From Sweltsa coloradensis (lineage: Eukaryota; Arthropoda; Insecta; Plecoptera; Chloroperlidae), in the NCBI GenBank assembly GCA_024449915.1, contig JAMZAV010000360.1, forward strand, positions 310,001 to 374,000: a stretch of 64,000 bases of DNA, given 5' to 3'. Position numbers and translations under genes: made by a program. Positions within the stretch are counted from its first letter, which is position 1; each line of letters begins with the position of its first letter. The notes under the pieces were generated by a model. That model saw only the letters and a program-made list of their open reading frames with translations. It did no database searches and was not told where the DNA came from. Of the stretch, positions 20,649 to 31,859 are shown piece after piece.

Positions 20649-22426
20649 AATACCTCCCCAGGTTAATTTACAATCAAAATGCATTTGAATTCACCTACCT
20701 CATCAGAAAAATCAAGCTTTGATTTTTTACAAGTATTGAATTTCCTGTTTTAATAACTACCTTGTCTAATTACCATCACGCTTTGATTGAAGCTTATCTT
20801 ACAATCATGTTCCATATGAAATAAAAAAAAATAAAATAACTTTGGACCCAAAATTTTCAAAGTCCAAAATTGGAAAATCCTTAGTTGAATGACTGTAGCT
20901 GAGGTTGACTGTACACTGACTATGGTAGTTATGACGCAACATTGTTTGGTTTCCGGCATAGAAGCAACCCTTCGGTCCATTCACCAAACAACTCTTCCTG
21001 TTTTCCATTCATACCCTTACTTTGGTTTCCTCCACAAGGTCGCACAACTTTTAGTTTCAAAGCAATTTACTATTACCAATGGTAGCCAATGCCCCTCCCT
21101 CTAGTCAGTGGTCCGCTGTCAGCTGTGTCATTTCCGCATTGACGGCCCTCAGGTCGCTCCCTTCTTTCAGTCTACATTCTTTTTTTTCCAATAATACAAT
21201 TACAAATACCAACACAGCTCAGTGACAAAAATAACGCGTAGCGTAAACGTTCCCCACAAACCTCTCTTATCGTAGTCTTTACAATCCTGGTTATTTGAAT
21301 ATTAATCTGAATAGGTAACTGACAATGAATGATGTGATTTGACACTAAATTAACTCTTCACTTCATTCCACTTTACATTAACGGCTTGATTACTGCAGAA
21401 ACTTCCCTGAATTTGGCTCACTGCTCTCTGGCAAGTATTAGCAAAATAAAAGATTCCTTTTTCATAGTCTAATCCACATTTACGTAATTCATTAGCCATT
21501 GTGGACACGCCTCCAGCAAAAAAAACAACACATTACACTTCCACAATAGGCAAACCTCTTTACTCGATTTCAACGCAGAATATCAACTCTTCAACTCTAA
21601 ACTCATCACTCATTACTCATTAACCTCATTAACCTCATTTGATTACGGCCTTGACGTGCTCACACTGGTAACGACTGGCAGTTTATAATATTCTAGGATT
21701 AACTATCTGTACAAAGGAATACAAACAAGACAAATGTACGATTACACGGTGAAGCCTCTAATTTCGTCAATGCGATATAATCAGTGTGCGACCTAATTTA
21801 GCATACTACTTCACTCACATTCACTGACTCCAATTTTCCTATTGAATCCCTCAAAAATTCCAACAAGTTTCTTGTTATAAGAAATAATTCCTAGCGGTTC
21901 CTTATCACCATCTCTATTGTTATCACTTGAAGTGTGCAAAAGTTGCACATTGGTTGGCAACTTTTACAACAAAATCTAACCATTAATCCCCATTACGAAG
22001 CTAACAGACATTTGTTTTTGAACCTTATTCCTTCTTAATGGCAAACGATGATTATTTATTACTCTAAACAAAAATAAAAATCACTTTACCTCTCTACAGA
22101 GAACAAAAATACAATTACAATGAAACAAATTAACAATGAAGATACCTCGTCTATAGTTACAATGAAACTAGAGCACATCCTTCGGTATGATCAATTTCAA
22201 TACTATTTACATACCTTGTTTGAACCATTAGTTAATATCCGCTGCAGATGTTCGATATGGTTTGAAGATTTTCTACATTGTACACTCCTTTTGTATACCC
22301 GCCTCTCCGTCATTAGACTATAAGCATTATGCCGGCTACAGAGCTACCTGGGGCCATCAAAAGTGTCCCTAAAATTTACAAACCCCTCGGACATTACCTG
22401 TTCTAACTACAACACGCGGTACAATC

Positions 22427-22650
22427 ACCCCCCCACCGCCCCCATACCCAAACCCCCCCCCAGGGGCCCCCACCGTACCCCAACACCCACAACCCTCCTT
22501 ACCCCCCCACCCCCCCCCCCCCCCCCCATAGCCACCCCCCCCCCCCCCCCGCCGGAACCCCCCCCCCCGCCCCCCCTCACCCCCCACCCCAACCCCCCCC
22601 TCTTTGATATGAAGTACCAAGTTTTTGCGCCCTAGGTATAGACTAAGCTG
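22427..22650. repeat. C-rich low-complexity insertion
   Basis: Copy 2 of the internal region runs from GGTACACAACCCC almost directly to a GTCGAACTACACC stretch, whereas copy 1 carries about 200 bases of C runs here. The minus strand is correspondingly G-rich with quadruplex-forming potential. An assembly or basecalling artefact cannot be excluded. Confidence 0.6.
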
Positions 22651-23479
22651 TGAACGCGTCGAACTACCCCTAACAATCAAACTATTTTGAACAGTGACTA
22701 CAACAACACAACTTATCAAACAATTACTTTCAGTCCTTAAAATCTACGACTTATCTATCCTAACTTAGCCCACCTTCACTCACTCTAACTTTTTGTTTTT
22801 TAGTATCAAAAGTCCCTTCATTTTTACTTTTGCTTTTTCCTCTTTTGTTCTTTTGTCCTAACATTTCATTTTAAATTTACAAACACGCACTCTTCTATTC
22901 GTTTTGCGACCCCCCACTAGCCTACTTTTTTCCTTCACAAAAGTCCACACTCATACCACCATCACTTTCAAATCGCTCTTCTCCATCATCCACCCCCCAT
23001 CGCTCTTTTTTTAACCCACTCGACCTGTCATTTTCCCACTCAAAATCTAATCTTCTTTTTCTTCACTCAATCGATATACCTTATCATTTCAACCACCCTC
23101 CTTTCTTTTCATCCACTCTTATCATTCCAGTACCGCCCATGTGTGATACTGGGATGCTACTTATCACTTTTACTTCACTTACTTCTTTATCTTTCACTTT
23201 TCATCATTAGCTCTCTTTCAATTACTCTTTCCTTACTATCATCACTCACTTTAACCTCCGCTCTCACGCAGTCTAAGCTATCATTCTCACAACAACCTCT
23301 TCATTCTTATCACCACTCCTCTCACACCTATCATCTTTTACTTTCACTATCTCCACTGATGAACAACCCATTCTTATCTTCAATCACTCACTCATCACTT
23401 TATTCTGCTTCACTCCTGTTTTTCCACTCTTCCCTCTCTCATTCTGTAACCTATAACTTCCATTGCTTGTCCCCTCCTG

Positions 23480-24039
23480 GTCTAATGCCTGTTTTTTAAA
23501 CTCAGCCGATAAGTACTATTTGTTTCAGTCTGTTCTTGACCGTTGTCTTCTATAGCCTGTTGCAAATCACTCGCCCTTTATCTGCTTTTTCTGACTGTCC
23601 GTCTAACTTCTTATCTGTGTTTTTCTGCTGGTTCTTCTATTTTTCCTATCGTTTTTTTCCTTTCCGCCCTTTTATCTGCTTTTTCCGACTGTTCATCTAT
23701 AACTTGTTTTCAAATTCCGGATCATTTCACAACATTTTAAAAACCCAATCTTCGTTTTTCTCCTTTTTCTTCTTGTTTTCCCCCTGATATTTGCACATCT
23801 AAATCGCTCTTTCCTAAACTTCATCTGACATAAGGCTGATTTCCCCCTCCTGCTCTGTTTCGTCCTAGCGTGTTCCTACACGACTTGGTGGTGTTATATA
23901 TATTCGAATGATGCTTGACAGCTACTGTCATCTGGGAAGTTTTATCATTGACAGATCCTGTGGTTATCAAAGTAGTATCATCAGGCCCTCCTGTTTGATA
24001 TCCCCTTACTACCTGAACTTTCTCTTCTATTCCTGCCAT
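23480..24039 (-). pseudogene. Possible gag-like coding remnant, internal region 1
   Basis: On the minus strand an ATG at 24039 opens a 72-codon frame starting MAGIEEKVQVVRGYQTGGPD. Further downstream, in broken frames, an AG-rich stretch encodes IDEQSEKADK-type charged heptads, with a second nearly identical QSEKADKG segment, suggesting a coiled coil. Its place just inside the LTR suits a gag gene. The frame is interrupted many times, possibly by sequencing indels. I do not recognise the family, and the coiled-coil idea is inference. Confidence 0.3.
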
Positions 24040-24226
24040 TTATTTAATTTGAATAACACAAGCACAATTCCTCTAATATGACTTTGACAAATTTTTCTTA
24101 GCTCGGTTCGTGAGCGAATCGTGCCCAACCAGTTGCGGCGGCAAACTGTAAGTACGTCTACTAGTATAAAATTAAAAAGATCTCGGTGTCGTGTAAAAAG
24201 TCAAGCCCTGTAGTTGGGAGACAAAC

Positions 24227-26334
24227 TGTAACATTCAGACCCTGGTGTTTGCCCCGGATCAGGATGCTGTTACTAATTTACATAATTAAATTCCTAGCTC
24301 ATCAGCGAATACGATCTTCCCAAAAAAATAAAAAAAATTACAATACTTTTAAATTACTCAAATTAACTAGCCAATAAAAAAAAATCTTTACTGTTATTTA
24401 CTTAATTACCTGTCCATAGGATCTCCCACAGTTGATGCTGCAAGACCTAGCTCTGCTCTTGCTCTTTTCCTGCCCCACCCGCAACATAAAAGCTTATGAA
24501 TAAAAATAATTGAGGATGTATTTCAGATACAAGCTACATTAAAAATTGCTCATTAATTTAACATCCTTCAGTCACTATTGACCATTGGACATGACAATTA
24601 CAATTGAAATTACACCCTACCTATGAGCTCGTTATTAAATAAGGTTGGACGAACCTTCGAATACCCCTCCAAAATGTGAAGCTATAACATCCAAATTTAC
24701 CAAATCAATGAGTTATAATTATATTGCCCAGGCATGTACTTTAACCTTCGCAGTCGTCGTTGTAATCCAAATACGTGGATGTTGAAAATTGGAGGCAATT
24801 TCTTGAAGTTGGGGTTAGAAGATATCCATGGCGTTACACACGTGGTTTGATTAAGCACTGGTAATTAGTCACACTGTTTATAATCGAGTATAACACAGTT
24901 CCTTGAACCTTGTTTATTGCTTGACCAGTCTATTGATTATACAACAGTTCTTTTGATTGGTAGATTCTTGATAATTGAAGTGTCAGTTAGAAAGGTAATT
25001 GTGCCGTTGAAATTAGTTATTGTTAATTATGGTTGTAAAGTGTTTTGAAAGTCTTACTGTCTGATGTACTGTTCACAGGATATCTCCACTGACGATAATG
25101 ACCAATTATTGCATTCCTGTTGAAATCGTTCTACCTTCCCACGATGCCCTACAACACAGTTGTTAATTAAGTATAACAATGGCTTATCACATGACGGACG
25201 ATGCAAAATGATGTTCGGCACAGTTAATTAGTTATGTGATAGCAATGGCTTATCATGACGACGATGAAAAATGACGCTCGGCCACAGTTAATCTGTTATA
25301 TATAGCAGAGGCTTTCACTGCGACGATGAAAACATATTATGCTCGACACAATTACTTAGTTTATGTGATAGCAGAGGCTTATCACTGACGCGATGAAAAA
25401 TATGATGCTCGGCCAATTAATTAGTTATGATCCTTTCAACTCGATGATCACTATGAACGTTTCCAACACGATATGTGAATTCGGAATCCTACCCCGAAGC
25501 ACGGTAGGCCCTATAAAACTTTAGCTAATCGCGACAATCATGGTGGTTTCCGTGCAACCGGAGAGCCCCATCCTTCGACTCACGTCCCCACCCGTGACAA
25601 AGCCACCGAACAACTCTGACGAGAACACACCAGCGCTCCTCGAAAACACGCATATGGCCCCTCAAGTACACAATGTCGCCTCTCAGGTTCCGGAAACAGA
25701 CCATAATATACTCTATCCCGATCTCAAATTGAAGAACCTCTGAAACCTGTTAAAACTACATGGACGTATGCCCTTTGTCATTCCATCCTATTGGACTCGA
25801 CTCTTACTATAGGACCAAAACAACCTTCTCAAAAATACTGCGTAGCAGCTCCTCGGAACTGGGAAGAAAAAAAATATAACAACAGCCATCTAGCCGAGTG
25901 AGCAATCGCCGTGAAATCGTCGCCGACTGGTATCGCTACCTAGTCACCAAAACCCGCATCCTTTACAATTTTCCAAGACCTCTGTCTGCACAAGATTAGC
26001 TCCTTTCAAAACGTTCCTTGAAAATTAATTATTTGCTCTGCATGCGTAGGCGGGTATTCGATTTTGCAAGAAATCTTACCTTCAAGATGTTTCATCTAAG
26101 CTTGACCTATCCCGGTTGTTTCAACTTTGATTACAATTAATATCGATGTTATTAGAACTGAAGCTTGGATTTAAGTTTTCTAATTACTATAAAAATTAAA
26201 ATTGATTACTTTATAAAATAATATTTGATATGCAAAATTCGATAGGCAAATAGGCAAAAAAAATTTAGTATGCAATACACACATAAATCAGGGAAATTCA
26301 AAGATTGACAGTAGGACCTAAGTCCAGTCGCGAT
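24227..26334 (-). repeat. LTR-like terminal repeat, copy 2 (shared)
   Basis: Begins TGTAACATTCAG and ends GTCGCGAT, lying between the two internal regions. It is colinear with copies 1 and 3 with many single-base gaps. Confidence 0.7.
25150..25440. repeat. 65-bp minisatellite inside LTR copy 2
   Basis: Same repeat unit and position as in LTR copy 1 (GTTATGTGATAGCAATGGCT core). Confidence 0.8.
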
Positions 26335-29300
26335 AATACCCCCAGGTTTATTACAAATCAAATGCTTTGAAATTCAACCTACCTCCATCAGAAAATCAAT
26401 CTTTGAATTTTTACAAGTATTGAATTCCTGTTTTAAGAACCTCTTTCTAATTACCAATCACCTTTGATTGAAAGCTAATCTTTACAATCACTGTTCCATA
26501 TAAATAAAAAAATAAAATAAATTTGGACCAGCAAATTTTTCAAAGTCCAAATTGAAATCTTAAGTTGATGGACTGTAAGCTAGGTTGACTGTACACTGCT
26601 ATAGGTAAGTTATGACGCAACATTGTTTTGGTTTCCGCATAGAAGCAACCCTTCGGTCTTCACCAAACAACTCTTCCTGTTTCCATTTCATACCTTACTT
26701 GGGTTTCCTCGACAAGGTCGACAACTTTTACCTTTCAAAGCAATTTACTATTACTCATGGTAGCCAAGGCCCACCTCCCTCTAGTCCGTGGTCAGCTTGT
26801 CGCTGTGGTTCATTTCCGCATTGACTGCCTTCAGTCCTCCCTTCTTTCAGTCTACATCTTTTACAATACTACAATTACAAATACCAACACACTCAGTGAC
26901 AAAATAAAGCGTAGCGGGGGGGGGGGGGGAACGTTCCCCACAAAGACTCTCTTATCTAGTCTTACATCCTGGTTATTTGGAAATATTAATCCTGAATAGG
27001 TACTGACCAATGAATGATGTGATGACACTAAATAACTCTCACTTCCTTCCTTTATCATTTATATCGCTGATTACTGCAGAAACTTCCCTGAATTTGGCTC
27101 ACTGCTCTCTGGCAAGTAGCTTAGCAAATAAAAGATTCTTTTTCATAGTCTAACCACATTTACGTAATTCATTAGCCATATGTGACACGCCTCCAGTCAA
27201 AAAAACAAAACACATTACACTTCACACAATAGGCCAACCTCTTACTCGATTTCAACGCAGAATATCAACTCCTTCAACTCATAAACCATCAACTCATTAC
27301 TGCATTACCTCATTAACTCATTTGATTCGGCGCTTGACGTGATCACACTGGTAACTACTGGGCAGTTTATATATCTAGGATTACTATCTGGTAAAAAGGC
27401 ATACAACCAAGAAAAATTTACGTTTACACCGTGGAAGCTCTAATTTCGTCATGCAGATATAATCAGTGCCGACCTAATTAGCTACTACTTCCAACTAAAC
27501 TTCACTGACCCAATTTTCTTTGATATCCCTCCAAATCAACAAGTTCTTGTTTATAGAAAATAATTCCTGCGTTCCCTTGTCAAACCATCCCTCTATTGTT
27601 ATCACTTGAAGTGTGACAAAAGTTGCAACCTTGTTGCACTTTTACAACAAAATCTACCATTATCCCCATTACCAGCACACATTTTTTTTTGAACCATTCA
27701 TTCCGTCTTAATGCCAACATGATTATTTTATGAATCTAAACAAAATAAAAATCACTTTCCTCTACAGAGCATAAAAATACAATTACAATGAAACAAACTT
27801 AAACAATGAGATACACTCGTCTACCTAGTTACAATAACTAGCGCAACATCCCTCGGTATGACATTATTCCTCTATTTACCTACCTTGTTTGAACCATTTA
27901 GTATATCCTCGCAGTGTTCGATATGGTTTGAAATTTTTCTACATTGTACACTCCTTTTGTAGTACCCCATCTCGTCATTAGACTATAAAGCATTATTGCG
28001 GCGACAGAGCTACCTGGGCTATCAAAAGTGTCCTAGAAAATTTTACAAACCCCGCGGACATTACCTTTCTAAACGTACCCGCGTGCGGTACACAACCCCA
28101 CCTCTTGCTGTGAAACCGGTCGAACTACACCCCCTAACACAATCAACTATTTTGAACAGTGGACTACACAACAAACTGATCAAAACAATTACTTTCAGTC
28201 TTCAAATCTACGAACATTATCTATCCTACTTAGCCACCTTCAGACTCACTCTACTTTTTGTTTGTTTTAGTATGCAAGCCCTTTCATTTTTACTTTTGCT
28301 TTTTCCTCTTGTTCTTTGTCCGAAACTTTCATTTAAAATTAACAAACACGCACTCTTCTAGTCGTCTTTTGCGACCCCCACTACCTACGTTTTTTCTTTC
28401 ACACAAGTCCCCACTCATACCACCATCATTTCAAATCCTCTTCTCCGATCTCCACCCCTCCCATCGCTCTTTTTTTAAACCACTCGACGTCATTTTCCAC
28501 TCAAAATCTAATCCGCTTTTTCCTTACACTCAGATCGATATACCTTATCATTCAAACCACCCACTTCCACTTTCTTTCATCCACTCTTATCTTCCGTACC
28601 CCATGTGTTATACTGGATGCCGTATCACTTGTACTTCACTTACTTCTTTATCTTTCACTTTTCATCATTGCTCTCTTTTCATTACTCTTTCCTTACTATC
28701 ATCATCACTACCTCCCTCTCAACGCAGTCTAAGCTATCATTCTCAACACAACCTCTTCATTCTTATCACCACTCCAATCTCACACCTACTATCTTTTACT
28801 TTCACTATCTTCACTGATAAACAACATTCTTATCTTCATCACTTCACTCATCACTTATTCTGCTTCACTCCTGTTTTTTTCCACTCTTCCTCTCTCAATT
28901 CCCGTAAGCCATACTTCATTGCTTGTCCCCTCCTGTCTAATGCTGTTTTAACTCAGCCGATAAGTTATCTATTTTTTCATCTGTTCTTACCGCTTGTTCT
29001 TCTATAGCCTGTTTCAAATCACTCGCCCATTGTACGGGCTTGCTTTTTCCTGACTGTCCGTCCCTAACTTCTTATCTGTTTTTTCTGCTTGTTCGTCTAT
29101 TATCCTATCCTGTTTTTTCCGCCCCTTATCGGCTTTTTCCGCACTGTTCATCTATAACTTGTTCAATTCGGATCATTTCAACAGTTTTTAAAAAAAAAAA
29201 CCCTCTTCGTTTTTCCCTCCTTTTTCTTTTGTCCCTGAATATTTTGCACATCTGAATCGCTCTTTCCGAAACTTCAATCTGACATAGGCTGATTTTCCCC

Positions 29301-29685
29301 TCCTGCTCTGTTTTCGTCTGCAGCGTGTTCAACTACAAGACTTGGTGTGTTTATATTCAGATTGCTTTACCGCTACTGTCATCTGGAAAGTTATCATTGA
29401 CAGATCCGTGGTTATCAAAGTAGTATCCTCAGGCCCTCCTGTTATATCAAAACCCTTGCTCCTGAACTTCTCTTCTATTCCTGCTCATTTTTATTTATTT
29501 GAATAAACACAACACAATTCCTCCTAAATATTGACCTTTGCAAATTTTTTCTTATCTCGGTTCGTGAGGATCGTGGCCCAACCCTTGCGGCGGCCACCTG
29601 TAAATGTACGTCTACTAGTAATAAAATTAAAAACGAATCTAGGTTCGTGATGTAAAAAAATTCACGCCTTAGTTGGGAGACACAC
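26335..29685 (-). repeat. Internal region 2 of the LARD-like array
   Basis: Second copy of the internal segment, about 3.35 kb. It is colinear with 20649-24226 but lacks the C-rich insertion and has many small indels. A short G-run at about 26915 is absent from copy 1. Confidence 0.65.
28960..29490 (-). pseudogene. Possible gag-like coding remnant, internal region 2
   Basis: Minus-strand counterpart of 23480-24039. The start region near 29490 is shifted by indels relative to copy 1. A downstream frame includes CQIEVSERAIQMCKIF followed by VIDEQCGKSR, matching the charged segment of copy 1. The two copies break at different places, as expected if sequencing indels contribute. Confidence 0.28.
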
Positions 29686-31853
29686 TGTAACAGTTTCAGA
29701 TCCTGTGTTTGCCGGATCAGGATCGGTTACACTACATTTACATAATTGAAATTCACTAGCTCATCAGGCGAATACGATCTCCAAGAAAATAAAAAAAATT
29801 ATCAATAATTTTTAATTACTCAAATTACTGCCATAAAAAAATCTTTACTGTTATTTACTTAATCCTGTCCATAGGATCCCACGTTGATGCTGCAAGACCT
29901 AGCTCTGCTCTGGCTATTTTCCTGCCCCCCGCAATAAAGCTTATGAATAAAATAATTGAGGAGATTTCAGGAGTACAATCTCATTAAAAAATTTGCATCA
30001 TTAATTTTTAAACATACTTCAGTTCACTATTGACAATTGGACATGACAATTACAATTGGAAACTATACACCCTACCTATCGAGCTCGTATTAACTCAGGT
30101 TTGGGACGAACCTTCGATACCCTCCAAAATGTGCGCTATACATCCAATTTACCAAATCAATGAGTTTATAATTAATAATGCCCACGCATGTACTTCACCT
30201 TCGGCAGTCGTCCGTTGTAATCCAAATACGTGACACAATATTATTGACAAATTGAGGGCAATTTTCCTTGAAGTTGGGGTTAGAAGATAATCCACATGGC
30301 GATGAACACACGTGTTTGATTAGCACTGGTAATTAGTCACACTGTTTTATCGAGTATAAACACATTCCTTGAACACTTTGATTTATTGATTGGAACACAG
30401 TCTATTGATTAATACACAGTTTTCTTTTGATTGTAGATCTTGAATAAATTGAGTTTCAGTTCGAAAGGTATTGGGCCCCCGTTGAAATTAGTTATTGTTG
30501 ATTATGGTTGGTACTCCAACGTGTTTGAAAGTCTTACTGTCTGATGTAACTGTTCCACGGAATATCTCCACTGACGATAAGGACCCAATTAGTGCCTTAC
30601 TTGTTGAAATCGTTCTACCATGTCCAATGCCCTACACAGTTAGTATAAATTAAGTGATAACAATGTCTTCATCACTGACGACGATGCAAATTATGTTCGG
30701 ACACAGTTAATTAGTATGTATGCAATGGCTATCACTGACGACGATTGAAAAATGACGCTCGGCACAGTTAATATAGTTATGTGCTAGCAATAGCTTATCA
30801 CTGACGACGATGAAAAAATATGATGCTCCGGCAACAATTAATTAGTTATGTGATTAGCAGAGGTCTTATCACTGAACGACGATGAAGAAATATGATGCCT
30901 CGGCACAATTAATTTTATAATCACTTCAACTCGATGATCACTAATGAAGTTCCCACCATATTTGATTCGGAATCCTACCAAATACCCCGAAGCACGGTAG
31001 GCCCTATAAAACTTAAGCTAATCGCGACAATCATGGTGGTTCCGTGCAATCCGGAGAGCCCATCCTCGACGCACGTCCACCCGTGGACAAGCCACGAACA
31101 ACTCGGACGAGAACACCCCAGTTCCGCCTCGAAAACCACGCATATGGCCCCTCAAGTACACTGTTCGCCTTGACATCAGGTTCCGGGGTGACCGACCAAT
31201 ATATAGACTCTTCCGATCTCAACTTGAAACCTCTGAAACCCTGTTATAAAACTACATGGACTTTGACCCTTTGGGCCCTCATTCATCCTATTGGACCGAC
31301 TCTTCTATAGACCAAAAACAAACTCAAAAGCACACATCTGGCTAGCAGCTACTCGGAACTGAGATTAAATCACCATCTAGGATGATGAGCAAATCAACCG
31401 TGAAATCGTCGCCGACTGTAGGACGCTAACCTAGTCAACTCCAACACACCCAATACAATACCTATTACAATTTAAATTATCCAAAAGACCTCTGTCTGCA
31501 ACAAGATTAGCTCCTTTTCAAAAACGTTGCCTTGAAAATTAATTTATTTGCTCTGCACTGCGTAGCGGTATTCCGGATTTTGAAAGAAATCTACCTTTCA
31601 AAATTGTTTCTCTAGCTTGACCTATCCCTGGTTGTTCAACTTTGATTACAATTAATATCGATGTTAATTAGAATGAAGCTTGATTTAATTTTCTAATTAC
31701 TAATAAAAATTAAAAATTGAATTACTATATAAAATTAATATTTGATATGCAAATTCGATAGGCAAATAGCAAAAAAAAATTTAGTATGCAAATACCACAC
31801 ATAAATCTGGGAATTCAAAGATTGACAGTAGGACCTAATTCCTCAGTCGCGAT
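29686..31853 (-). repeat. LTR-like terminal repeat, copy 3
   Basis: Begins TGTAACAGTTTCAG, ends CTCAGTCGCGAT, then the flank TGCGTG. It defines the right end of the array. Confidence 0.7.
30620..30930. repeat. 65-bp minisatellite inside LTR copy 3
   Basis: About four to five units of the same minisatellite as in LTR copies 1 and 2. Confidence 0.8.
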
Positions 31854-31859
31854 TGCGTG

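Larger units (their letters stand above)
20649..24226 (-). repeat. Internal region 1 of the LARD-like array
   Basis: Aligns through most of its length with 26335-29685. It is AT-rich on the side near LTR1, then strongly CT-rich on the plus strand (AG-rich on the minus strand) from about 22740 to 23800. A C-rich insertion at about 22427-22650 is absent from copy 2. No pol domain was found in any frame. Confidence 0.65.
18416..31853 (-). mobile_element. Tandem LARD-like retroelement array: LTR-internal-LTR-internal-LTR
   Basis: Three direct copies of a roughly 2.2-kb repeat (18416-20648, 24227-26334, 29686-31853) are separated by two copies of a roughly 3.4-3.6-kb internal segment. All three begin TGTAACA (the second reads TGTAACATTC) and end GTCGCGAT. 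The outer flanks carry TGCGTG on both sides (18410-18415 and 31854-31859; AT also matches by chance), fitting a 6-bp target duplication. The third copy stops exactly where an LTR should. This is the structure produced by recombination between LTRs of adjacent or nested elements. No RT, integrase or protease was found, so the units resemble large retrotransposon derivatives. Minus orientation is suggested by a gag-like remnant. One end lacks the usual TG...CA, and no primer binding site was recognised. Confidence 0.7.

Noticed and set aside
22363..22719. Proline-rich (plus) and glycine-rich (minus) open frames
   Set aside because: Both are translations of the C-rich low-complexity tract.
23143..23787. 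Ser/Leu-rich plus-strand frames
   Set aside because: They are antisense to the AG-rich gag-like tract and are low complexity.
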